Assembly: GCA_001804805.1 (NCBI GenBank)
Contig: MHBH01000043.1
Coordinates: forward strand, 40,553-104,552
Origin: Lentisphaerae bacterium GWF2_49_21
Lineage (GTDB): Bacteria > Verrucomicrobiota > Lentisphaeria > Victivallales > GWF2-50-93
DNA length: 64,000 nt
Direction: 5' to 3'
Position 1 is the first letter of the stretch. Each line of letters starts with the position of its first letter. The translations under genes and the position numbers were made by a program. Below the pieces are notes generated by a model. The model saw only the letters and a list, made by a program, of their open reading frames with translations, was not told the origin of the DNA and made no database searches. This document shows positions 52,940 through 60,351 of the stretch, piece by piece.

Positions 52940-54562
52940 ATGAAACGCAGCCAGGCCTACATCTTCCTATGCCTTGTGACAATACTTCTTGCCAACCTGC
53001 TGATCTTCTCTTTTTTCAACCACGCCTTCGATGACGACGAATTCCAGCATGTCCACATCGCCTGGCTCCTGCACCACGGATACATTCCCTACAAGGATTT
53101 CTTCGAGCATCACCTGGTATTCTATCACCGTCTGACGGCTCCGCTCTTCGTCTTCGGTGAAAATTTCCGGCAGATATTCTTCTTCAGGGGCATAAGCATG
53201 ATTTCAGCGGCAGGCGCACTGTTCCTTCTCTATCGCTGTGGAAGGAGCTTCGGATTTTCACCAATAGCGTCCGGCACAGGGACCTGGCTGCTCGGAATTA
53301 CCCCGATGTTCCTTCTGAAAATGACGGAGGCAAGGCCTGAGGCCCTTGCGATATTCGCATTCACAGGAGCGCTCTCTCTAATGTTTGCGCCTGCCCGAGC
53401 TGACTCGTGTCGGCCAGGAAAATCCGCAGAATCTCCGGAAATCCTTACAAGACGGATCCAGTGGAAATTCATTTTCATCGGACTTCTTGCAGGAGCGATG
53501 GCGCTTCTCAGCCAGAAATATGTGATCGCCGCAGGCGCCTTGCTTGCCGCGATCTATTTCCTGAACGGCTGGAAACCGGCGGTGATAACCGCATCAGCCT
53601 TCTGCGCCAGCGTAGCGGCTTATTCCGGCTGGATGCTCGCGATAGGAGCGGGTAACAATGCGTTCGAATCCGTGATCCTCCTGAACCTACGCTGGAAATA
53701 TTCCTTCTCGCCCTCCGGATATTTCGTGGAACTATATACGACCGCAGGAATCCTCTTCGTGACAGGCGTCTTCGGAATCCTAAGGGCATTGTTCCAGGGA
53801 CACACACGCCGTCAGGCATTCGCACTCGCAACACTTCTCGCCGGATGCCTCCTGCAGATTTTCCTGGTGCCCGTACCGTATCGACAGTCATTCCTTCCGC
53901 TGCTTGTAATACTCGCACTCGGTTCGATGTTCTTCTCAGCCTCGATATTCCAGCTTGCAACAGTGGTACGGCGTGGATGGGCTATTTTCGCAATACCCCT
54001 TCTCCTCGGTGCATCGTCGCTGGCCGCCCTGCCCCGGCAGCTTTCGGCTGACAACCGGGCCGACATCTCGCAGATGAAGGAAATTGCGAAGTTCGCACCT
54101 TCAGGCCCCGTCTTCGACGGACGCGGACTCATGTTCCACCGGATGCACGTCGGATATCATGCCTGCATGCACCATGAAATATTGATGATGCTTGATGCGG
54201 ATAAATATTCGGAAGACGTAATCCGTTCATTGCAGGATGCCGGCATGCCCCCTGTCATACGCGACTACCGTGTCCAGAAAATGCCAGACATGATCAATTC
54301 CTTCATCTCTGATAATTATCTGCCCTCCACCATTCCCGGAGTCCTGACAGCTGGATTATCAAGAGAACGGCTCGTCCCAAAAAAGCCCGAAGTCATGAAC
54401 ATAAGGGCGTCGGGCACATGGAAGGCCACTTGGCGCGGAGGAAAATTTTCAATTGACGGAGAGCCTATAGTCAATGGACAAATAATCATCTTGGAGAGAG
54501 GTTCACACATACTTGTATCTGAAAATCTCTCATGGGATTTCCGGATTGAGCGGAGTTATTAG
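52940..54562 (+). CDS. GT-C-type membrane glycosyltransferase (ArnT/PMT-like)
   Basis: A 540-residue protein with about ten membrane helices and an early luminal loop FNHAFDDDEFQHVHIAWLLH, the acidic metal-binding motif of GT-C enzymes such as ArnT and PMT. It probably transfers sugar or aminosugar from a polyprenyl phosphate to an envelope glycan or protein. The last 100 residues form a soluble domain. Its neighbour at 54650 is of the same type, suggesting a paired function. Confidence 0.78.
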   Translation: MKRSQAYIFLCLVTILLANLLIFSFFNHAFDDDEFQHVHIAWLLHHGYIPYKDFFEHHLVFYHRLTAPLFVFGENFRQIFFFRGISMISAAGALFLLYRCGRSFGFSPIASGTGTWLLGITPMFLLKMTEARPEALAIFAFTGALSLMFAPARADSCRPGKSAESPEILTRRIQWKFIFIGLLAGAMALLSQKYVIAAGALLAAIYFLNGWKPAVITASAFCASVAAYSGWMLAIGAGNNAFESVILLNLRWKYSFSPSGYFVELYTTAGILFVTGVFGILRALFQGHTRRQAFALATLLAGCLLQIFLVPVPYRQSFLPLLVILALGSMFFSASIFQLATVVRRGWAIFAIPLLLGASSLAALPRQLSADNRADISQMKEIAKFAPSGPVFDGRGLMFHRMHVGYHACMHHEILMMLDADKYSEDVIRSLQDAGMPPVIRDYRVQKMPDMINSFISDNYLPSTIPGVLTAGLSRERLVPKKPEVMNIRASGTWKATWRGGKFSIDGEPIVNGQIIILERGSHILVSENLSWDFRIERSY

Positions 54563-54649
54563 TAGTAGGGACGGGCTTAAGCCTGTCCCATGAATTTAGA
54601 TGGTACATGCTAAAGCACGTACCTACTTAACGCATGAAATAAAGATAAG
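54563..54649. repeat. two class B hairpins between the GT-C genes
   Basis: GGGACGGGC/GCCTGTCCC with loop TTAA at 54568-54589, then GGTACATGC/GCACGTACC with loop TAAA at 54602-54623 and the flank TACTTAA. The two elements point in opposite directions. Confidence 0.75.
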
Positions 54650-56206
54650 ATGATATACAGAAAAGAAAAGAACCTTATCAACAGGCTGCCGGAACTTGTT
54701 TCCGCGGCACTACTGGTCTATCTCGCCATCTGCATGATCAGGCATTTTTTGATCACAGTTCCATTCCCGTATCCTGTGGAATACGGGGAAGGCGTGATCG
54801 CCAATTGGTCGCTGCGCCTAAGCCAGGGACTTCTGCTATATCCAGCAATAAGCCCAGGCGACATTCCGTGGCTGCACAATCCATATGGACCGCTATGGTT
54901 CCATGTTGTCGCACCATTTGTCGGGTTCGGGAAAAGTGTGTTCCTGGCGCCACGGCTCCTGTCCGTGATAGGATTCCTATTCTGCCTATTTTTCCTCTAC
55001 CGCCTTTCACGGCGCGATCTTGCGCCCGCAGCCGCGCTTGGAGCCTGCGCACTCTTCGCAGCATCACCGCTGGTATGGCGCTTCACGGCAATGGCTCGCG
55101 TCGACATCCCTGCGCTTGCAGCATCGCTTGCCGCAGTATGGCTCATGGAAATGGCAATTCATAATACAGGAAGAACGCGCAAATCCGCCTCAGGCGGACT
55201 ACTACAAACAATTTCTTCTGAGAGCGAATCCAACAAGCATCCGTTGGATTCATGGTTCTGGTTTTTGGCAGGACTGCTTGCGGCAGTCGCAATCCTGATC
55301 AAGCCTTTGTTTATCGCGGCGCTTCTTGCCGGCGTTGTTATCGGATTCCGAAAAGGTCGGCGGACATTTGCGATATTCGCAATTGGAGTCATAATCCCGC
55401 TGCTCATCGCCGGCATATGGCTCATCGCATCTGGAAACACAGCAATCATATACCATTACGGCGAGATGAATGGCATAGGCTCATCACTGAGGACATTGCT
55501 ACGGCTTGCTTTGACAGTATGCGGGCGGCATCCCTTCATATTCGCAATCCTGCTGTTCGGGCTGTGGACCGGCAACAGACATTCCCCACGCTGGTGGTTT
55601 GCCTTGTTTACAGTAATATCCCTTGTCACATCCGCGAAGGTAGGCGCTGACGTCCATTATTATCTCGCCCCGATCGCGGCGGCGGTCCTGCTGGCAGGAC
55701 CTACTGCAAGACGTTTCGCCGGACACAAACGCATACAGACAATTTCGTGGTGCCTTGCCGCACAGCTCGCTTTGTACCTTCCTATCGCAGCACAACCTGT
55801 TTTTACTGCGACTTACGGTCAGGAAGTTCCAGCCGGACAGACAATATTGACTCCTGTTGAAGCCGACCGTGAGATCGGAAGGTTGCTTGTCGAGGAGATT
55901 GGCGCGGCCAAAGGTCCGGTATTGACCGATGACATAGGATATGTGCTATCCGCGAAGAAACAGATCCAGCTCCAGCCGTTCCAGTATGGCTGGCTTGTTC
56001 GGAGAGGGAGACTTGATCCGTCACCGCTGCTCCAGAAGATCCGCGAAGGATATTTTTCATTGATCATCATCCGCGTCCCGCGTCCGGACGGCACAGGTGC
56101 CAGCGATTTCCCGAAGGAGGTAATAGAGACCGTGGAAAAATCCTGCAAGCTTGCCCGGGAAATCGGACCGTACAGGATTTATGCGAGGGGAGCAGAGGCC
56201 AACTAA
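54650..56206 (+). CDS. GT-C-type membrane protein, polyprenyl-dependent transferase
   Basis: A 518-residue protein with about ten membrane segments and a first loop PYPVEYGEGVIANWSLRLSQG, with the Glu pair of the GT-C active site. The C-terminal about 100 residues (VEADREIGRLLVEE to IYARG) form a soluble domain. Specificity unknown. Weak SD; start at 54650 beside repeats. Confidence 0.7.
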   Translation: MIYRKEKNLINRLPELVSAALLVYLAICMIRHFLITVPFPYPVEYGEGVIANWSLRLSQGLLLYPAISPGDIPWLHNPYGPLWFHVVAPFVGFGKSVFLAPRLLSVIGFLFCLFFLYRLSRRDLAPAAALGACALFAASPLVWRFTAMARVDIPALAASLAAVWLMEMAIHNTGRTRKSASGGLLQTISSESESNKHPLDSWFWFLAGLLAAVAILIKPLFIAALLAGVVIGFRKGRRTFAIFAIGVIIPLLIAGIWLIASGNTAIIYHYGEMNGIGSSLRTLLRLALTVCGRHPFIFAILLFGLWTGNRHSPRWWFALFTVISLVTSAKVGADVHYYLAPIAAAVLLAGPTARRFAGHKRIQTISWCLAAQLALYLPIAAQPVFTATYGQEVPAGQTILTPVEADREIGRLLVEEIGAAKGPVLTDDIGYVLSAKKQIQLQPFQYGWLVRRGRLDPSPLLQKIREGYFSLIIIRVPRPDGTGASDFPKEVIETVEKSCKLAREIGPYRIYARGAEAN

Positions 56207-56496
56207 GCTCCAATTTCCAAGTTCCAAAATCCAAACAAGTTCCAATATTCAAACAAATGCCGTAAAGCATGTTCTTGTTATTACGTCAGGCGATCAGCCT
56301 TACCGATGGAGTGCCTGCCCTGAGCTTGTCGCAGGGCGTGTGACCCGTCGTCGCCAGGGCTATGCCGGGCACGGCAAAGTCACCGCTCTGTATTGTCAAC
56401 AAAAGCGCAGACTGCATAAGATTCCCGCCTTCGCCAAGACTACGGTGGGCAGGTCGTCTGCGCACTCCAAAAGATTACCATGCAATCATAATTATA
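56207..56496. repeat. 290-base gap with heptamers, class A, class F and GGAGTGC..GCACTCC
   Basis: Heptamers of the NNTCCAA type at 56211-56256; a degenerate class A at 56257-56277 (ATGCC to AGCAT with one mismatch); GGAGTGC at 56308-56314 and GCACTCC at 56462-56468 around a GC-rich interior with a class F hairpin at 56424-56450 (CCCGCC/GGTGGG). Confidence 0.65.
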
Positions 56497-57021
56497 CTAC
56501 ACAAGAAGTCCTTTTGTGTAGTCCATTGCCGCTGTGAGGTTCTCGTGGGCTTTTTCCGTCATCTGGGCTGACAGCTCCCAGGAATATCCCCTGATTGTGA
56601 GAAGGTAGGCTGCTGGTTTCTTGCCGAAAAGCTCCTTGCATAGGGAAACGACCGACTCGGGTTCCATCGAATGTGTTGAAAACGCCACCGACTTTGAAGC
56701 CTTGATTGGACGGAAGCTGAAGCTGTCAATGTCCTCTTCCACTGAAGCGTCGACGAATATGACCGTGTCCTTCTCGGAAATATTCAGGGCATCTTCGATG
56801 TTCAGCTGGTAATTTGAATCGAAGGAGATGTTTGGGGTCTTTCTGGATTCCGTCCATACCCGCATCAGTTCCGTGAAAAGTATCCCGAGCGCATCATCCT
56901 GCCGGGAAGGATTTCCAATGCCGTAGATTAAAATGCGCCCTGACTTCTTCTTGAATATGTTCTTGTTGGAGTTCACAGCTTTAGCGTGCGTTTTCATATC
57001 TTTATTGATCTTGTTCATCAA
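56497..57021 (-). CDS. hydrogenase maturation protease
   Basis: A 174-residue protease of the HyaD/HycI family, which cleaves the C-terminal extension of the [NiFe] large subunit once nickel is in place. GIGNPSRQDDALG carries the first nickel-sensing acidic residue and FVDASV the second; HSMEP the His. It lies at the end of the hox run, matching HoxH with its 24-residue C-terminal extension. The first residues (MKTHAKAVNSN) are coded by a class C repeat, so the original start region is disrupted; the true start is uncertain (57021 or 56997). Confidence 0.88.
   Translation of the reverse strand: MMNKINKDMKTHAKAVNSNKNIFKKKSGRILIYGIGNPSRQDDALGILFTELMRVWTESRKTPNISFDSNYQLNIEDALNISEKDTVIFVDASVEEDIDSFSFRPIKASKSVAFSTHSMEPESVVSLCKELFGKKPAAYLLTIRGYSWELSAQMTEKAHENLTAAMDYTKGLLV
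56963..56990. repeat. class C hairpin inside the hydrogenase protease start region
   Basis: TTGTTGGAGTTCACAGC and TTTAGCGTGCG, class C in plus orientation; it codes residues 11-20 of the protease. Confidence 0.6.
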
Positions 57022-57141
57022 TTAAAATTATGAATTGTCATGCAAATAGACCTGTAAAGACACGCTAAAGCAGTGAACTCCAACATGGGATATTTCCACG
57101 ACAACCGTTTGTAGTTAATGCCGTAAGGCATGTTCTTATAC
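57022..57141. repeat. class C and class A elements
   Basis: Class C AGACACGCTAAAGCAGTGAA then CTCCAAC at 57059-57084, and class A at 57108-57138 (ATGCC/GGCAT, loop GTAA) running to the stop codon of the next gene. Confidence 0.65.
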
Positions 57142-57408
57142 TCATTCCTTCATCACACAGAAAATCACAACCGCCGCAAAAATGGATATCAGGACCAAGA
57201 CGCCCAGGCATCCTTTGCCTTGAGGCTTGGTGAAGCTGTCCGGGAATTTGGCCCTCAGGGAGGCTTCGAGCTCATCCATTGCGTCTTTCGACTCCTTCAG
57301 GCCAAGCCCCGTTATTTCCCGATGGAGCTTGATGGCTTCAATTTTCCTGCCCTGCAGGAGAAGGTCTTCAAGCTGGTTCTTTTTTTCTTCTGGAATTTCG
57401 CGGAGCAT
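57142..57408 (-). CDS. L7/L12 C-terminal-like small membrane protein in the hox operon
   Basis: An 88-residue protein. Residues about 14-50 (LLLQGRKIEAIKLHREITGLGLKESKDAMDELE) resemble the C-terminal domain of ribosomal protein L7/L12, followed by a linker and a C-terminal membrane helix (about 66-84). Strong SD (GGGAGGGAACC) at the chosen start. It is placed between hoxH and the maturation protease, but no hydrogenase role is known for it. Such L7/L12-like membrane peptides occur elsewhere in bacteria. Confidence 0.75.
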   Translation of the reverse strand: MLREIPEEKKNQLEDLLLQGRKIEAIKLHREITGLGLKESKDAMDELEASLRAKFPDSFTKPQGKGCLGVLVLISIFAAVVIFCVMKE

Positions 57409-57572
57409 GGTTCCCTCCCGGAAAATTATAGGCCACTGTTTATCTGATTGAAAAATCAAATAGACACCAAGACAAACTAAAGTTTGGACTCCAACAAATA
57501 CTCTTGAAATCTCGTCCTCTGTATTCATGCAACTGACAACTGGCTACTGACGACTATCGACAGTCAAGCATT
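57409..57572. repeat. class C variant and heptamer array
   Basis: Class C with a changed stem, CAAAC/GTTTG and loop TAAA, at 57470-57497; heptamers AACTGAC, AACTGGC, TACTGAC, GACTATC, GACAGTC at 57531-57565, next to the hoxH stop. Confidence 0.65.
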
Positions 57573-59024
57573 TCACTTCAATTTCCGCTGGACAAGATTC
57601 CCGTCCGCATCGTAAAGCGATACTTCAAGAGGCATCTTCCCGTAGGCGTGAGTTGCGCAGCTCAGGCAGGGATCGTATGCCCTGATAACGACTTCAACTG
57701 CGTTCATCATGGCTTCAGTGATCTCCTTCTTGGCGGTCATCATCGCCTTTGCCACAAAGTTGACGCCGCGGTTCATCGGCTCATTGTTGTTGGTCGTTGA
57801 TACTATTAGGTTGGCCATTTCGATCTGGTCGTTGTCATTCACGCGGTAATGGTGGAACAGGGTTCCGCGCGGAGCTTCAATGAGACCGACGCCTTCCTTC
57901 TCCCTTTTCCCCTTGACAACGAGATTCGTCCCCATGATGTCGGGATCTTTCAGCAGATCGCGCATCATCTCGGCGGAATGCAGGATCTCGATCAGTCGCG
58001 CCCAGTGAGTGTGCATGCACATGTCGTTTGGCTTGCCGTTTGTCACCTTCTTGAATACCTCGAATTCCTTCTGGGCAAGTGGGGTCGGGATGAAGTCGGC
58101 GGTGTTGAGCCTGGCAAGAGGTCCTACCCTGTACCAGCCCTTTTCATTCCCAAGTTTCATCAGGTATGGGAACTTCATGTAGGTCCAGGACTTTGTCTCC
58201 TCGCGGATATACTTGAGATAATCCTGATAGTTCACATCATCAAGTATCTTCTTTCCGTTGCAGTCGACAGCCCTCATAACGCCATGGTAGAGATCCATCG
58301 CCCCGTCTTTCCTGACAAGACTGAGATGGTTGGATTCGAACTTCGAGAAGTTGTCGATGAAATCCTTGTTCTTCTTGTAATAGCCCTTAAAGAATGACAG
58401 TGCATCCTGCGACCATGAGACCATCTTGTCGGCGTTCATCGGAGCGGGACCTTTGAGGAACATGTCGCATTCGCTTTCAGTAAGGCTCTTGTTCACTCCG
58501 CCAGGGATGGCGCCTGTTCCATGGATTTTCTTTCCTGACGTCGCCAATATGATTTCCTGTCCGAACTTCCTCATCATGACCGCCTGCGTCGCCAGTTCCT
58601 TGTTCTCCATCGCGAGAGCTATCACGTTCCTTTTTTCCGGAGGCGCATCGTATCCGAACAGGAGATCCGGCGCGGCCAGATGGAAGAAATGGAGTGAGTG
58701 CGACTGGAAGATCTGACCATAGTGCATCAGCCTGCGGATCTTGTCCGCCGTGGCGCTGAGCCCTTCGCCGTCACCTGCTCCGACAATTACATCCATCGCC
58801 TTTGCGGCGGCGAGATGATGGCTCACCGGGCAGATTCCGCAGAGCCTCTGCACGAGCACCGGAGCCTCCCAGAACGGGCGCCCCTGCACAAACCTTTCAA
58901 AACCTCTGAACTCAACTATATGGAGCCGGCTTCTGGAAACCTCTCCTTTGTCATCGAGATGGATGGTGACCTTGCCGTGTCCTTCGACGCGCGTCACCGG
59001 TTCAATTATTATTTTCCTTGGCAT
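57573..59024 (-). CDS. hoxH: [NiFe] hydrogenase large subunit HoxH
   Basis: A 483-residue catalytic subunit. L1 motif RLCGICPVSHH gives C62 and C65; L2 motif DPCLSCATH gives C453, C456 and H459, leaving a 24-residue extension to be cut by the adjacent protease. All four nickel-binding Cys are present. The RVEGHGK start and gene order hoxF-U-Y-H point to group 3d bidirectional NAD-linked hydrogenase, a cytoplasmic enzyme. Confidence 0.95.
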   Translation of the reverse strand: MPRKIIIEPVTRVEGHGKVTIHLDDKGEVSRSRLHIVEFRGFERFVQGRPFWEAPVLVQRLCGICPVSHHLAAAKAMDVIVGAGDGEGLSATADKIRRLMHYGQIFQSHSLHFFHLAAPDLLFGYDAPPEKRNVIALAMENKELATQAVMMRKFGQEIILATSGKKIHGTGAIPGGVNKSLTESECDMFLKGPAPMNADKMVSWSQDALSFFKGYYKKNKDFIDNFSKFESNHLSLVRKDGAMDLYHGVMRAVDCNGKKILDDVNYQDYLKYIREETKSWTYMKFPYLMKLGNEKGWYRVGPLARLNTADFIPTPLAQKEFEVFKKVTNGKPNDMCMHTHWARLIEILHSAEMMRDLLKDPDIMGTNLVVKGKREKEGVGLIEAPRGTLFHHYRVNDNDQIEMANLIVSTTNNNEPMNRGVNFVAKAMMTAKKEITEAMMNAVEVVIRAYDPCLSCATHAYGKMPLEVSLYDADGNLVQRKLK

Positions 59025-59081
59025 TATTTCCTCGCTTTTTTAGACAGGATAACAGGATTTACATGATTTATTAATAAACAT

Positions 59082-59633
59082 TCAGTCGAACTTGAAAACT
59101 TCATACGGCATGTCGAGCTTGCTTCCGGTCGCCAGCGCATAGAGCGCGTTCCATATCAGATCCGCCCTCGGAGGGCATCCCGGAAGGAAATAATCGATCT
59201 TCACGACCTCGTGACATGGATATACCTTGTCGAGGATCTTCGGAATGTCAGGATCACAGGGGATGATCTTCTTCTCGTTGCAGTCGGCAACGGTCGGTCC
59301 GTTGAGATAAGCCTCGTCAAGGCATTCCTTCAGCGGTATCCAGTTCCTCATTGACGGAAGTCCGCCCATGATTGCGCACTCCCCAAGTGAAACCAGTATG
59401 TTGCAGTGCTTCCTGAATTCAACAAGGTTATGCACATTCTCGTCGTTGCAGCATCCGCCCTCGATGAGGCCGATGTCGCACTGCTTCGTGAATTTCTTGA
59501 TGTCATCGATCGGAGACTTGTTGAATTCAACAATCTCTATCAAATCGAAAAGCCGTTCATCGATGTCGAGGAACGACATATGGCATCCGAAACATCCCGC
59601 CAGGGACGCTGTAGCTACAATTTTCTTAGGCAT
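59082..59633 (-). CDS. hoxY: [NiFe] hydrogenase small subunit HoxY
   Basis: A 183-residue small subunit with the proximal [4Fe-4S] ligands C14, C17 (AGCFGCHM), C86 (LGECAIMGG) and C153 (PGCPPRAD). No signal peptide and no medial or distal cluster domain, as in HoxY. It lies 57 bases upstream of hoxH and is joined to hoxU by a 21-base gap filled by a hairpin. Confidence 0.94.
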   Translation of the reverse strand: MPKKIVATASLAGCFGCHMSFLDIDERLFDLIEIVEFNKSPIDDIKKFTKQCDIGLIEGGCCNDENVHNLVEFRKHCNILVSLGECAIMGGLPSMRNWIPLKECLDEAYLNGPTVADCNEKKIIPCDPDIPKILDKVYPCHEVVKIDYFLPGCPPRADLIWNALYALATGSKLDMPYEVFKFD

Positions 59634-59654
59634 ATAAATTTCTCCGAAATTTAT
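59634..59654. other. gap-filling hairpin between hoxU and hoxY
   Basis: Perfect 9-bp stem ATAAATTTC / GAAATTTAT with loop TCC. It begins beside the hoxY start codon and ends in the hoxU stop codon, the same plan as at 9316 and 35646. Confidence 0.6.
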
Positions 59655-60349
59655 TATTTTTCGACTTCAGTTCCTATCGGAGCAAGATCGTATCTGCGTT
59701 TGCCGATCGGAACATCAAATCCCTTCTCCTTCTTCAGGATCGCGCCGACCGGACAGATGTCCATCGACTTCTGGGCCAGTTCATCGCTGATATTCTTCGA
59801 GGTGTCGGGATCAATGTTGATCACAAGCTTGTCGCCGCGTTTCCCAAAATCGAATATCGGCTTGCCTTCGCTGTTGCGGATCCCGCGGATGCAGCGCTTG
59901 CAGAGGATGCACCTGTTATGGTCCTTGAGTATCTTCGGATGCCAGGCTTCGACATCGCGTTTAGGGAACATGTAAGGAAACTCCGGAACCGTCATCTTAT
60001 ATTTGTAGGCCAGCGCCTGGAGCTCACAGAAGCCGCTCTTCTCGCAGGACGGACACAGATGGTTGCCCTCGGCAAAGAGGATTTCAACTACGGATTTGCG
60101 GAACTCTTCAAGCTCCGGAATATTGTTCTGGACATCCATGCCTTCGGCGACCCTGGTCGTGCAAGCCGTCACGGGCCGTCCACCGAGCAGGACCGTACAG
60201 ATCCTGCAGGAGCCTTTCGGAGGAATGCCCGGATAATTGCAGAGCGTCGGGATGAAGACTCCGTTCTCCGCCGCGGCCTCGACAAGCTGTCTGCCTTCTT
60301 CTGACATACAGACAACACCATCAATCGTAAATTTAACGAACGTCGACAT
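59654..60349 (-). CDS. hoxU: diaphorase subunit HoxU
   Basis: A 231-residue electron-transfer subunit related to the N-terminus of NuoG. The [2Fe-2S] ligands are C37, C48, C51 and C63; the His-Cys [4Fe-4S] is H97, C99 (or nearby), C102 and C108; a ferredoxin-type CILCKRC with a final CPVG completes one or two more clusters. It passes electrons between HoxF and the hydrogenase. Starts two bases after the hoxF stop. Confidence 0.94.
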   Translation of the reverse strand: MSTFVKFTIDGVVCMSEEGRQLVEAAAENGVFIPTLCNYPGIPPKGSCRICTVLLGGRPVTACTTRVAEGMDVQNNIPELEEFRKSVVEILFAEGNHLCPSCEKSGFCELQALAYKYKMTVPEFPYMFPKRDVEAWHPKILKDHNRCILCKRCIRGIRNSEGKPIFDFGKRGDKLVINIDPDTSKNISDELAQKSMDICPVGAILKKEKGFDVPIGKRRYDLAPIGTEVEK

Positions 60350-60351
60350 TT

